Assembly (NCBI GenBank): GCA_001600355.1
Contig: BCJU01000002.1
Coordinates: 62,001 to 126,000 of the forward strand
Length of the DNA stretch: 64,000 nucleotides
From: Meira nashicola
Lineage: Eukaryota; Basidiomycota; Exobasidiomycetes; Exobasidiales; Brachybasidiaceae
Direction: 5' to 3'
Shown here: piece by piece, positions 39,177 to 50,656 of the stretch
How positions within the stretch are numbered: position 1 is the stretch's first letter
Layout: every line of letters starts with the position of its first letter
Position numbers and translations under genes: made by a program
Notes under the pieces: generated by a model
The model's input: the letters and a program-made list of their open reading frames with translations, nothing else
Database searches by the model: none
What the model was told of the DNA's origin: nothing

Positions 39177-40265
39177 ATGAAATCAACATTCATTCTTTCA
39201 ATCTTGTCAATCTTTTTCATTGCAAGTTATGACGTCGTTCAAGCAGTTGAAGTAGAAGATTTGCGTTCATTAAAAATGATTCGAAGAACATCATCAACAA
39301 AACACAATAAAGGAAAACCTTTTATCTTTGATGGCGGAAATGGTATTTCGTATGAATGTACACCATTACCATCAAACCATCATCCAAAACATCCTCATCA
39401 TCCGCATCCACATCCTCATAAAAGTTCAACAAAAGTGGTAACGAGTACAATTCGTCATTCAAGTACGAGTACTGTGACAGGAAAGACAACTATTTCTGAT
39501 GATCCTACTTCCACAGTGACGCGCAGCACAGTCACACGCAGTACAGGTACGCCAACTAGTACCTCTTCCACTGATTCTACTTCAACAATCACAAGTGCGA
39601 TCACAAGTGCAACTCAATCTAATGATGATCCAAACACTACTTCCACTAAACCAAACGGTGATCCAAGCACTACTTTCACCCAATCAAACAGTGATTCAAC
39701 GGCTTCCTTTCCTTTAATCAGTTCAAAGACAACAACAATAACTCCGACAACCACTACAGCAACTACTTCAACGACCAGTCCAACTACCAGTCCAACAACA
39801 ACAGTCTGCCCTCAAGATTACAATGAAGTGAAACAAGGCGATTCATTGATCCTTAACAAATCAAGTTTGATTGACTTAAGTGGATTGACGATCGATTTGA
39901 ACATTTTAAACTTTGGAAAAGATGGTAAACAAGAAAGTCAAAAGACAGTTTCAGCTTCAGCTTCTGATGATACAACTTGTTCATCTTCTACTTGCTGCGT
40001 TAAACCAATTCCAGGTACATGTCCAAAAGGTTATAAGACTGCAAAACGTGGTGAAGTAATGACTGTTGAAAACAAAGGAGGATTATTGGATCTTAGTGAA
40101 CTTTCAATCGATTTAAACATTTTAAGCTTTGGCGGTAAAGATAAAAAAGCAAAAAATGGTCAAAGATGTGAAGCTGATCAATGTTGTTATCAAGCTTACT
40201 CGAATGATTTAATCAAAGCAAATGGAATCGATATTGATTTGTGCATTCTCAGTGGAACATGTTAA
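39177..40265 (+). CDS. Secreted cell-surface repeat protein (Cys/beta-strand repeat, short form)
   Basis: 362 residues from ATG 39177 (the upstream extension starts at TTG). Signal peptide MKSTFILSILSIFFIASY, a His/Pro-rich stretch (PKHPHHPHPHPHK), a long Ser/Thr-rich region likely O-mannosylated, then two full copies and one C-terminal half-copy of a repeat. Each copy runs C-P-x-x-Y, about 12 residues, LIDLSGLTIDLNILNFGKDG, a linker, and C-x4-5-CC. It ends DIDLCILSGTC. The same repeat occurs seven and a half times in the gene at 42915-45328. The alternating hydrophobic block could form beta-strands; the Cys spacing recalls hydrophobin C-x5-CC but is not a hydrophobin. It is probably a wall or surface protein. 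Confidence 0.75.
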   Translation: MKSTFILSILSIFFIASYDVVQAVEVEDLRSLKMIRRTSSTKHNKGKPFIFDGGNGISYECTPLPSNHHPKHPHHPHPHPHKSSTKVVTSTIRHSSTSTVTGKTTISDDPTSTVTRSTVTRSTGTPTSTSSTDSTSTITSAITSATQSNDDPNTTSTKPNGDPSTTFTQSNSDSTASFPLISSKTTTITPTTTTATTSTTSPTTSPTTTVCPQDYNEVKQGDSLILNKSSLIDLSGLTIDLNILNFGKDGKQESQKTVSASASDDTTCSSSTCCVKPIPGTCPKGYKTAKRGEVMTVENKGGLLDLSELSIDLNILSFGGKDKKAKNGQRCEADQCCYQAYSNDLIKANGIDIDLCILSGTC

Positions 40266-42914
40266 ACGCGTTTAACAATCATTCATTGTTTTCTCTCTCT
40301 TCCCGTCCCACCCCCTTTTCTCGATTCGTACTCAACCGGATCGCAAAAGTGTTTTTTTTTTCCTTCAATACGCTTTTGATCTTCTCTCTCGTGTTTTTCT
40401 TGCAACGGTTACCTAATTCAATTTCATCTGTTTCACTCTTTTTATCTTATTTTTGACTGATTATAAAATAGGGAGCCGAGTAAGAAGCAGAGAAATTGTT
40501 GGCGATTGATAGAATATATCATATGCATGCATGTACGCTCTATTGATTATGTATGCATGTATGTATGTATCTCGATTCGATAAGTAACGCTAATGCAAAA
40601 GATCTCCTTAGCGTGTGACCTCCCTACTTGTTCTTACGTGTAAAAGGTAATTTCCGTTAGCAAGCGATAATAACCTTGTAACAATTTCAAATCAACATCA
40701 AAGTCTCGAACAAATCAATTATATACCACGTGGACTATTATATGAAAGGCTAATATGAATATTCATATATCAACTCTCTTAACAGCTTGCCGATCTAGAA
40801 TAAGCCCGCCCGATCTATTTTTGTTCGCCGTTTATATTGCCGTACAATTGTGTCCCGCTTAATGCGCTGCGCTGCACATACTCCGCTTTAGCGACAACAA
40901 CGGACTGCCCCTCATTAAAAAGCCTTTATAGGTGAGACACACTTTAACTTTAACTTTGCTTAGCGTATCGTAACGCGTGTATCTTTTAAAAGTTTCTTGT
41001 TCCTAGGCTAAGAAGAGAAAGGGTTAAAAATCAATCAAAGGGCATAGCCGGGCAATCTGAAACCCGAGTAAAGAGGAACTCATTGTACTCATTGTATATT
41101 TTTTTTCCGCTTTTGGATTTATATTAAAAACACATCTTTCTAATTGAGATTCTCATTGTGATCTAACAAACATCCTTTGTGGGGTCTCAAGTTAAACATG
41201 TCTGACTATGTATAACCCAAACAAGTTAGATTCGGGATTGGTTTTATACCGAACAAGAAAGCATGAATGAAAATGATTAAGCGAACGGATCTTCGGATTG
41301 ATTTATCAAAAGGGTTTTGAGAATAACACACAAACCGCTTCTCATATGTAATCTCATGAGTCCGTGCTTTTCCGGACGAATGAATTAAGATCGGAATTGA
41401 ATCAGATCAACTCCGATCTGTATCAGTTCAGTGCCACAAACAAGTATGTCTATATGAGAAAGCGTATTGATTATGATTATGTATGTATGTATGTACAAAC
41501 AAACATAAATTAATTTTTTATTTTCGTTCATCATCATCATCACACTTTAAAGGCTCTCCTGATGCTAGCGTTGGTTGGGTTCCTTCTTTCCCGCAAGGGT
41601 GTGGCATGCAGCAAAGCTAACGTGGGGCTAATCATGCACGATGAAAGAAGAAATAATAAAAAATATAAAAAACATGCAAGTAGGGAGTCGCCCATTGCGT
41701 CGCCTTTAAAACAGGGTACACACGCAACGCGTCAAAGGAGAGGAGGTGTGGGCGCAATCATTGTCTGAGTCAAATTTGCCCTGAAAAGATAGACTGCAGA
41801 AATGATATGCACCTTCATCTTCCTTACTGCCTTATTTTTAAGCTATGTCCCACACCCTATTTTTCCTTGGATTTACCGCATAAAGAAGACAAACAATAGA
41901 GTTTTGTGTATGTATGTACTGCACTGCACATGCTGTACGCTATCCATTTTCTAGGATGTAGGGTAGGGTAGGAGAAAAAGAAAAAACGGGGTAATTTGAT
42001 AAAAGCGATAAAAAGATCCGCGCATATATTTTTATTCTACCAAAGTATTAACTATCTTATTTTGCCCCAACGGCTTCTCTCTTACTCCATGTTCCTGGTC
42101 TAGAATCAAATCGTGCATCCTTGTTAACACGCTAAAAAAATGCATTTGTACATTATAGTTCCCGGTAGGTTTTATTTTTTATTTTTTTTTCAGAAAATCT
42201 TGGATCGCTTTTCCCACACATCTTTTGATCGGCAAAAGAACATTAATTGAAAGGGGTTTTACAAGTGTAAGCATGATTATAGAACAAAAAAGTACGTTTG
42301 CATACAATAATAAACTTTGCCGGACTCCTCAATCAAGATATGTAAACGATTAAATTAAATTAAAAAACACGGGCATATCAATCGAAAACCTTACAGTTCA
42401 TGTACCACTTCATACATACGACCCTTTTGATTACATTAAGTACAAGTACGGGGAAAGACTTATCCGCTTTATTTCTTTTTGATGGTCATGCAACTTTTAA
42501 TCAATTTTTGCATGAAACATAGTGTAATATTGACGATCAGTGCTTGTGTACTCTTTATTTCTTTTGATCCAATTCATTGTTATTTCCCTTGTCTCAAAAA
42601 TGCTCTAAAGAGCACTCTGTCTCAGATAGAAAGTGTGTACATGTGGTCAATTATAATTTCTTGTTTTATTTTAGTGCATAATGAACGTTCTAAAGAAAAA
42701 GAATGCTTTTTAGGGAGGTTCCTGAAATCAAATATTATTGTGTAAAGAAGAAGAACAAATACATATATAAAGAGGTGATCACTTAAAGTATTCATTGTCC
42801 CAAAATCCCCATCAAGGCCCCATCCCATCTTGACCTCCCCCCACTCTCCCTTTCTTTCCCTTACCCTATACATTCTTTATATTCCTACATCCCTTTAACA
42901 ACAACATCATCATC
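40266..42914. other. Long gene-poor region
   Basis: About 2.65 kb without a credible gene. It contains short ATGT/GTAT microsatellites (about 40553-40568 and 41480-41492), poly-pyrimidine tracts and one strongly structured element (41336-41464, listed separately). Short frames here have no signal peptide or conserved motif. Confidence 0.5.
41336..41464 (+). ncRNA. Structured element with hammerhead-like layout
   Basis: Three paired regions can be read directly. P1: 41336-41347 with 41452-41464 (12 pairs, one bulged A). P2: GTCCG at 41360-41364 with CGGAC at 41373-41377. P3: AGATCGGA at 41388-41395 with TCCGATCT at 41412-41419, extended by TGAA (41381-41384) with TTCA (41427-41430). The stretch CTCATGA immediately before P2 and GAA immediately after it lie where the hammerhead core has CTGATGA and GAA. 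Position 5 is C instead of the required G, and the bases at the expected cleavage step do not fit. It may be a decayed ribozyme or an unrelated RNA or terminal-inverted-repeat element. Confidence 0.35.
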
Positions 42915-45328
42915 ATGGCTCGCTTCTTCTTTACAGCACCACTTTTGATGGTTGCACTAGCATTAGGAATAGCAAGTACAGATGCTCGTGCAGCACCACG
43001 TAGAGTTGGAAATGAAATCAGATCAATTTCAACAAGAAACAATATCGATCCACGTGAAATTGATCATGCAATCGATCTTTTACGTCGTGCAAATTACGAT
43101 TTCGCAGGTCATCTTCATAATGATTTAGAAAGACGTGGTCAATCAGAAGAAAAATGGACAATGTGGGGCGGTGGTTATACTTGTCATGTAAGTTTGCAAA
43201 GATTTCCTCGTTTTTCACGGTGAAAATTCATTTTTTATTGACTTTCTTTTCTTTTTTTTTTCTATTTTTATAGTGCTCCGGAAAAGGAAACGGTAGTGGC
43301 TCAGGCAGCGGATCAGGCAGTGGATCGAATGGTGGCGGTGGCCAATACAACAACGGAGGAGGCAATAACGGCTCAGGTGGCTCAGGAGGTTCCGGTGGCT
43401 CAGGAGGTTCCGGTGGCTCAGGAGGTTCCGGTGGCTCAGGAGGTTCCGGTGGCTCAGGAGGTTCCGGTGGCTCTGGTGGCTCAGGTGGTTCTGGAGGCAA
43501 TGGAGGCAACGGCGGCTCAGGTGGTAACGGAGGTAACGGAGGTAATGGAGGTAATGGAGGAAATGGAGGCAATGGCGGCGGTCATAACGGAGGTGGTGGT
43601 GGTGGTGGTGGTGGTGGTGGCAGCGGCTCAAACCCCCCATCCGGCGGTGGCGGTGGTGGTAACGGCAGCTGCCCATCGGGCTATCAACCAGCACGTCAAG
43701 GTGATGTTATTCAAATCAATGATAACGATTTGATTGACTTAAGTGGTTTAACAATCGATTTGAACATTTTGAACTTTGGCAAAGATGGTAAACAATCTGA
43801 TCCACAAACCGTACCAATCACTGATAAGCCAACATGTCAATCTGATACATGCTGTTATAAACCAAACGGAGATTGCCCAGATGGTTATCAATACGTTAGC
43901 AAAGGAAACGTTTATCAAGAAAATGATAATGATCTTCTGGATTTGAGTGGATTAACCGTGAACTTGGACATTTTAAATTTCTTCAAAGGAGCAGATAAAA
44001 CTTCTGAATCAAAACCTGCATCTGATAAACCAACATGTCAGAGTGATGCTTGTTGTGTTAAACCTGTAGGAAGTACAACTCCAGGTCAATGTCCTTCAGG
44101 TTATACGAAAGCAGGCAATGGTGATATTATTCAAATTAATGATAACGATTTGATTGATGCAAGTGGAGCAAGTATTATTTTGAATTTGTTAAACTTTGGT
44201 TCAAACGGTCAACAAACTGGTGGATCAAAAGTTCCAGCAAAAGATAAACCAAAATGCGATGCTGATACATGTTGTTATAAAACCATTCCAGGAAGTGGAG
44301 GCGTTTGTCCATCAGGAACCGTTCCAGTCAGTCAAGGAAACATCATTCAAGAATCTGATAACGATTTAATCGATTTAAGTGACCTTTCTGTCGTACTCAA
44401 CATTCTAAACTTTGGTTCAAACGGTAAACAAACTGGTAAACAAACTGCAACTGCAAAAGATAAGACTACTTGCGATTCTGCAACATGTTGTGTTTCAACA
44501 GGTGGAGGTAGTGGATCAGGTGGTGATAAACAACCAACATGCCCAAGCGGTTACGCACCAGTCAGTCAAGGAAACATTATCCAAAAGTCAGACAATGATT
44601 TGATTGATTTAAGTGATCTTTCCGTCGTTCTTAACATCTTAAACTTTGGCTCAAACGGTAAACAAACCAGCAAGGAAAGCGCAAAAGGAAGTGATAGTAC
44701 AAAGTGCAATTCTTCTTTATGCTGTGTTCAATCAACAGGTGGAAAAGGATCATCATCAAATGGCGGTGATAAACAACCTTCTTGCCCAAGTGGTTACGCA
44801 CCAGTTAGTCAAGGTAACATTATTCAAAAATCAGACAATGATTTGATCGATTTAAGTGACCTTTCAATTAGCTTGAGCATTCTCAACTTTGGCTCAAATG
44901 GTAAACAAACCAGTAAAGAAAGTGCAAAGGGAAGTGATAGTACAAAGTGCAACTCTTCTTTATGCTGTGTCAAATCTGATGGTGGATCCGATTCTGGAAG
45001 CAAAGGAAGCAACGGATCCGATTCAGGAAGTAAAGGAAGTGACAACGGATCAAAGACTTGCCCTTCAGGTTATCAAACCGCACATCAAGGTGATATTATG
45101 CAAGTTTCAGATAATGATGGAATCGATTTGAAAAATTTAAAGATTGATATTCATATTTTAGACTTCAGTAAACCAGCAAAAACTGTTGCCGCATCTTCAA
45201 AACCAACTTGTCAAGATTCAACTTGTTGTTATAAAGCTTCAAGTGTTACACAAACTTCTGACAATGACTTAGTTGACGGTAAAAATGGTAGCGTTAAACT
45301 TTGTTTATTGAGCAGCAACTGTGATTAA
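42915..45328 (+). CDS. Secreted cell-surface repeat protein (Gly/Ser-rich, long form)
   Basis: Exon 1 42915-43187 and exon 2 43274-45328 (phase 0; 86-base intron GTAAGT ... TATAG); 775 residues. Signal peptide MARFFFTAPLLMVALALGIA; a charged region; a Gly/Ser/Asn tract of about 120 residues that includes a minisatellite; then seven full repeats and a C-terminal half-repeat. The repeat reads C-P-S-G-Y, QGNIIQKSDNDLIDLSDLS, VVLNILNFGSNGKQ, linker, then C-x4-CC. It ends KLCLLSSNC, like the short form at 39177-40265. Repeats 4-6 are nearly identical, pointing to recent internal duplication. It is a candidate surface-active or amyloid-forming wall protein, analogous in design (not homology shown) to repetitive smut wall proteins. 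Confidence 0.8.
43379..43468 (+). repeat. 18-bp minisatellite encoding GSGGSG units
   Basis: Five exact tandem copies of GGCTCAGGAGGTTCCGGT within exon 2 of the long repeat protein, followed by degenerate copies. It is likely polymorphic in length without breaking the frame. Confidence 0.9.
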
Positions 45329-46726
45329 ACCATACAACAAACACATTCTCTCTCAAAACCAACCTCTTCTCCTTCTTTAACACTCTTTTATAAATTCGCC
45401 CTCTTCGTTTGATTCTCACCTGCTTGCACTTTTTTATGCGCGGTTCGAGATCACGAGTCGAGCTGGCACTTTGTTTCTTTATACATAACCATCTTTTTAC
45501 GGTCCTTTTTGTCATCTATATCTAGTATACTCTCTCTTTTTTGTTATTCAAAGGAACTTTCAGATGAACAATATATTCTATCTTTTTCATTCTTTCATTG
45601 TTTTGAGAGTGGCTTACAACGACGATCATCACGGACGATCCCGTATGATGACCTCGCACTTTTATCCCCGCGGCATTTGGTAAGATTGGTTGACTAATCA
45701 TCATTATACTAAGATAATGTACATAAGCCAAGCCACCTAGTTGATCTAATCATCGATTTTAAGCCACGTGATGATCTCATCTATAACTTTTCTCCTCACC
45801 CATTTGTATGGATGGATGAACAAGTGTTTAGCCACTATAATTGATAGTTTAATGATATAGTACATAGAGTGTGCAGCACTGCACAACTCGGCCTGGATCC
45901 TTTCTTTCATAAGCATACTCGTGGCTTTAAATACATATTTTTCAAGCCAACTTAGGTGGCATGCATAGCAAAACACACACAATGGATTGACCATAAAAAC
46001 GCGCCACATGCAGCGCCCTTACACGCAAGTACGGTACGCGTTTCCTACCCTGTTTACGCGTTTTTGGTTGGTGTTTGTTGTTGTTGTTATTTTTTAGTGT
46101 CTTTTTTCAGGAACGCCAGAACACAGACACAAAACCAAAGGGGAAATTTCGGTCTTTGGTGAAAGAAAAATTTCCGATGAGAACAACTTGCATAGAACCA
46201 AGCCCCCCTCTCTCTGTGTGTGTGCATCAGAGCTAATGATTCATTTTTAGTGGCACACTTTTATTCCTTTGAAAATTAGGAACCGAATATGAATTGTTTG
46301 CCATTTATTTGGGAAGATAATAATTCCGAGATGCAAGTTTGAAGATAATGTATGCTAAGCGCAAGATCTAGTATGCAAGGCAAGTTAAGAATCAACGTTC
46401 TAGCCTTTTCATTTCAAGGGTTTACTCCGATTGTCAAGGTGTTCTCTACTTTAGAGTAAAGTTTATAAATACCATTTTAAGACCTGTCAAGATTATTTTT
46501 AGCGTTGAGCTTCTCTCTCTCTTTTAAAGATACCTTCATGCAAGCAATCGCCGTTCTTTACCTCCTTTACGCCACCCGATCGTGACGATCATTCCTGAAA
46601 ATAGTGGAATGGTTGAATTCAAGAAATATATAAAGCGATAATGTTATAATTAACAATTTCCTAAAATCAATTACAAACCAACAACATTCAACATAAAGCA
46701 AACTTTTTCTCATAACAATCATAATT
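45329..46726. other. Intergenic region
   Basis: About 1.4 kb of 3' flank of the repeat protein and promoter of the next gene. TATA-like sequence near 46627. No gene, RNA or repeat is supported. Confidence 0.5.
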
Positions 46727-47659
46727 ATGGATTATATGCCAGATCTTTCACCTTCATCATGTTCTGATGAAACTTTGATCGGTACACCTGAATCACCAGA
46801 AAAGTGTTTAATAGATGGGTTAAACAACTTTAAACCATTTGGTACTCTTATACCTGCAGAAGATTTCATTCCTCAAACAAATTTAAAAATACCTGTTAGA
46901 CCACAATTTAGAAGAAGGAATGCAATCTCTAATCAATCTTCAAATGATGACACTATCGTTTGTCATGGTCCTTTATATGGTGCAGTTTTTGGAAATGTTT
47001 CAGGTGGTGCAGGTAATTTAACATTTGAATCAAGTTATTTTTCATTAAAGAAACAAAAACAACAACAAGAAAGTGCACCTTCTTCTCCTTCTATTGCTTA
47101 TTATCTTTCTCCAACATATGGTTTACCGGAAAATCCATTTGAATCAACACTTTCTCAACAAAAACAAGAGCAATCTACTGAAACGAAAGAAAAAGAAGTT
47201 ACAGCAGATGTTCCTGATGATGTTCGTTCTGCATTTTCATCTGATGAATCAAGTGAAAATGAAGAACGTATTGTCTCTCCTAGAGTTCGTAAGACTAGAA
47301 ATTCAACCCTAATTCGTTCTCCTGCTACATTTTCACTTTCAACTCTTTTATCTAATGCTCCAATTCCACCTATTCGGTCAAACGATGAACAATATTCACT
47401 TTCTGCACCTTGTGGAATAAATTTAATAAAAGCAAATAAAAAATTCTTTGATGCAATTCAAGCAGCAAACAATAATAATAATAACGAAGAAGATAAAGAA
47501 AATTTCAAATTGATTTTACCAGGAGAAAAATTAGAAAATAATTCAACTTTTAAACAAAGAAAAAGACAAACTTCACAAAGAATCACATTACAACAAGTTG
47601 CTTTACAGGCTGGACATATTGCTTCGTTACGTAGGAATGCAGGTGTTGCTAGTAGATAA
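46727..47659 (+). CDS. Hypothetical disordered protein
   Basis: 310 residues, no signal peptide and no membrane span. The sequence is rich in Ser, Asn, Gln and Pro with SP/TP sites (LSPSS, GTPESPEK, IVSPRVRK, LIRSPATF) that could be kinase targets, a basic segment (RPQFRRRNAIS), an Asn run (AANNNNNNEEDKEN) and a conserved-looking C-terminus (RITLQQVALQAGHIASLRR). I recognise no domain. It could be a nuclear or cell-cycle regulator; that is a guess from composition. It separates the repeat-protein pair from the right-hand secreted cluster. Confidence 0.65.
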   Translation: MDYMPDLSPSSCSDETLIGTPESPEKCLIDGLNNFKPFGTLIPAEDFIPQTNLKIPVRPQFRRRNAISNQSSNDDTIVCHGPLYGAVFGNVSGGAGNLTFESSYFSLKKQKQQQESAPSSPSIAYYLSPTYGLPENPFESTLSQQKQEQSTETKEKEVTADVPDDVRSAFSSDESSENEERIVSPRVRKTRNSTLIRSPATFSLSTLLSNAPIPPIRSNDEQYSLSAPCGINLIKANKKFFDAIQAANNNNNNEEDKENFKLILPGEKLENNSTFKQRKRQTSQRITLQQVALQAGHIASLRRNAGVASR

Positions 47660-48363
47660 ACAATACATACACGTCACCTTTACTGTATTTTTATAGATAT
47701 ACCCGAAATATGATGTAGACATCCTCTGCTTTAGACAGAACTAGTTCCAACGTCTAGAGATGAGAGACTTGATTGCATCTTGGCGTAAACGTTATACTTA
47801 CGTGATTAATCGATAGCTGATAATGTAGTTCATATAAAGTAGAAAGTTTATACAACCTTTTTCGGCCTCAGCCTTTCACAGCGTTTGCATACGATCCCCG
47901 TTCAAATCATTACACAGTCTACATTTGTAACACTTTTCGGGGCAAAGTCGATTTAGGGAATCAGTGATGATAGTCATTGTTGTTTGAGATTCCAAAGTGG
48001 GCCTAAATAATAGCTTCGACCATCTCTGCTCTTCTTTGTTTCAATGGTTTATGCTTTCTTATTGATAAAAGAATCACTTGCGAAGCTATTCATTCTTGTT
48101 GTTATTTTCTCTCTGTGTTCGGGGCTAAATCTATATACGTGAACTTAAAAAGCAGTGTTATTTCAAAGCCGAATCTTTTTATTCAAGGCTCACATTTAGG
48201 GGCAAATTGACACAAAATTTATTCATCCTGTGTTGCTAAGGATGTATCAAACTCAAAGAATGCAATGAATAGGATATAAAAGGAGGGAATTCAAAGCAAT
48301 TGAACTCTTCCTTTTCTCTACCAACACAGTTTTCACTACTTCCTTGATTTCATCTTACCTTCA
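47660..48363. other. Upstream region with repeated GGGGC elements
   Basis: Contains TTCGGGGC at about 47936 and 48118 and AGGGGC near 48197, the same core as the NUMOD3 array element, plus a TATA-like GATATAAAAGG near 48274. It is apparently the intact promoter of the dead gene at 48364. Confidence 0.45.
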
Positions 48364-48900
48364 ATAGAGTTTAAATCATTTTACCAAAGCTTTTGCCTTA
48401 CCTTCTTGGTATGGTTAAGTATGATGTTAATGATCAATTGTACTCCTGTACATGATGGTGTACGCAAAGCAAGTGCTTCAAAGGAACGAAGAATACATCG
48501 TGAAGCAGCAGAGTTCAGTATCCTTGCTGGTGAAATTACGAAAGTTGGTAAAAAAGAAGCATAAGACTACGAACATGAACGTTTTAGAGACTCTTTCTCG
48601 GCTTTAAGTAAGAATGCAGGAAAAGATGCTTCTTTTTATATCTCAAAAGTAAATGGAAAGGAAACAACAGGTAAAAAAGTAAGAGCAAGTGATTTAACGA
48701 TGCATCGTCATTTAGGCGAAAGTAGTTTAGTCGCTGGTAGACTTGCTAAAGAGCGTAAAAAAGAAGCACATGAATAAGGAGATGAATATTATAAAGATAC
48801 TTTCTCGGGTTTAAGCAAGATGTCAGGAAGAATGGCTGCTTTCTATATCTCAAAAGTAAATAAAAGTGTTCAACCTGCTCCAATTCAAGCATCTTCTTAG
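48364..48900 (+). pseudogene. Dead paralogue of the 60416 secreted gene (lost start, two in-frame TAA)
   Basis: A 179-codon frame aligns along its length with the secreted protein at 60416-61024: SFYQSFCLTFLVWLS against SFHQIFFLTFLVWLS, AGKDASFYISKVN against AGKSASFHISKLN, and VQPAPIQASS against AQPAPGQAST at the end. The position of the expected start is ATA (48364-48366) instead of ATG. In-frame TAA codons lie at 48562 and 48775, each following a K-K-E-A segment in one of the two internal repeats. There are no indels relative to the frame. Loss of the start plus two stops makes readthrough unlikely; this is a young pseudogene with its promoter still recognisable. Confidence 0.8.
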
Positions 48901-49733
48901 GTGTCCTTTTGAAAAGAGTAAGGTTTAAATTGCTTTTAATAAGCAAGCCCTTCTTTTGATAGTTTTTCTCTTCAATTCTATTTTATCAATATTTTCATCT
49001 TCTCCTTTTCTTTCCTTTTTTTAATTCTCCTCCTCGCTTTATTTCTTCTTATCGCCTATATCATCTTCTTCCAGTTTTTCCTATATCTCTCTTCCTAAAT
49101 CTCAATCATGCAACTGAAATCCATAATGAATTTTTCCTTATCTTTTTATCAATACTTATTTCTCTTCAACAATCAATATTTTCCATCATTTAATTTTAAT
49201 CTTGCCTGAGCTAAGCAGTTGACCAGCGTAGGACATTTCTTTCTTGATCGTTTTGATTCTGTAAAGCAATTTAAATTTGCGCTTACTTCACTTTAGTACC
49301 ACAATATATCTCGAAAAAGCCATAATAAACCCCATTATCATTTATCTTGGCAAAATTGTAAGCGGCTTGACAATACTACTTCTGTGTAAAAGAAGCGTTT
49401 GCTACACATTCGAGACTCTACGAAGGGGCTTGATACTTAAGGGTCTTCATCAATACATTCTCTAATCATTTGATAAAACAAGCGAGCACAGCAAAATTAT
49501 TCCTGTGTTTTTCAAGATATCATCAGTATAGCCTCAACGTCATCTAGGTGAAAATAACGCCATTCGGGGAGGTATTATAATTGGCGTATCTATTCTGGTA
49601 GTAGAAATATAGGAAATTATTATACAACAAAAATCAATGAATGAAAGATATAAAAGGAGCCCTTTCAGAGAAAATATAACCATCTTTTTTTCGCCGACTC
49701 AGTTTTAGTCTGGTTATCTCAGTTTACAGCACA
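48901..49733. other. Intergenic region with promoter shared by inverted duplication
   Basis: The last 210 bp (from about 49523) are homologous, in inverted orientation, to about 58030-58260: GCCTCAACG..CATCT, TTATACAACAAAAATCAA and the TATA-like GATATAAAAGGAG at 49648. The rest is pyrimidine-rich and featureless. Confidence 0.5.
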
Positions 49734-50096
49734 ATGCAAGCTAAACTTTTCATTCAAATCTTCTGTTTCGCCTTTTTGGCAAACTTGAGTATGATGACAT
49801 TGGTAAAAAGTACACCTTTACCTAATGGCCCTTCTATTAAACTTTCTCCACATCAATTAGCTCGTGGACGAGTGCCTGAAAGTAAATTACCAGCATATGA
49901 TGCTCATGGTGCAAATGGAAACCTTCATGCAAATGGTGGTAGAGCATTCAAGCATGTTGAAAGAGAGGCAATATCAATTGGTAATCATGAAGCTGCAGCA
50001 AATTTCAAACAAGGTAGAAAAGTGGCTGGAAAATTGGCTGCAATAGGATTTAGTAAGGCAAGAAAGTTGGCTACACCGGTCGATGCGGCTGCCTGA
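49734..50096 (+). CDS. Small secreted protein (GK-SKA family)
   Basis: 120 residues. Signal peptide MQAKLFIQIFCFAFLANLSM..., mature start near STPLPNGP. Gly/Ala/His-rich, no Cys in the mature part. The body AFKHVEREAISIGNHEAAAN and VAGKLAAIGFSKARKLATP is shared with the inverted paralogue at 57641-58012, and the last element with the SKAKQLAQPAP end of the 60416 gene. A TATA-like box lies 80 bp upstream. Function unknown; candidate effector or surface peptide. Confidence 0.75.
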   Translation: MQAKLFIQIFCFAFLANLSMMTLVKSTPLPNGPSIKLSPHQLARGRVPESKLPAYDAHGANGNLHANGGRAFKHVEREAISIGNHEAAANFKQGRKVAGKLAAIGFSKARKLATPVDAAA

Positions 50097-50656
50097 TGTG
50101 GTTAAAAGGTTTCATTTTATCATGCCTTCAAAGTTTGTTCGTCTTTCTCAATTTTTTCATAATTCTTATTCTTCTCGATGTTTCTTTTTATATATTTTTT
50201 CTTCTTTGTTTTATTGACATCCTTATATTTCTTATATTTAAGTGTGACTAATTGAAGGCGAAAAAAGCTAAGAAATCTCTGAAGCTTTGATAGCCTCAAC
50301 TTATTATATATAACACTAAATTATATTTTTCATACTTACTCTTCATTGACGCTTATTCTACACACTTTATTTCTTTGTCGGGCGCTTACATGAATTTTAT
50401 TCAGGTTGCATATGTCAATAGCAACATGTGATAAGAAATACGAAAAGGCTGAATTAAAAGGAGATAAGGTAATCTAACCCCGAGTCTTTATATACGCCTA
50501 TAGCACTGCATCTTACGATAATGCCCAATGGCTGCGTGGCTTAACTAACCAAACAGCATAAGACTTTGTACTTTGATGTTCGGGGTTATCAAGCACGAAA
50601 AGTATATAAGGAGAAGAATTTCATATTGTAGAGTTGCAGTTTCCCTTATCAACAAG
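50097..50656. other. Intergenic region
   Basis: Holds TTCGGGG at about 50578 (79 bp before the next ATG) and a TATA-like GTATATAAGG at about 50601. No gene is supported. Confidence 0.45.

Noticed and set aside
41336..41464. An active hammerhead ribozyme
   Set aside because: The core reads CTCATGA instead of CTGATGA and the expected cleavage triplet is missing at the junction; kept only as a structured candidate.
43215..43694. Long minus-strand His/Leu/Arg- or Pro-rich frames
   Set aside because: They are mirror images of the Gly/Ser repeat in exon 2 of the surface protein and have no independent support.
39177..45328. Classical hydrophobins
   Set aside because: The eight-Cys pattern C-CC-C-C-CC-C with hydrophobin spacing is not present; only the C-x4-5-CC element is similar.
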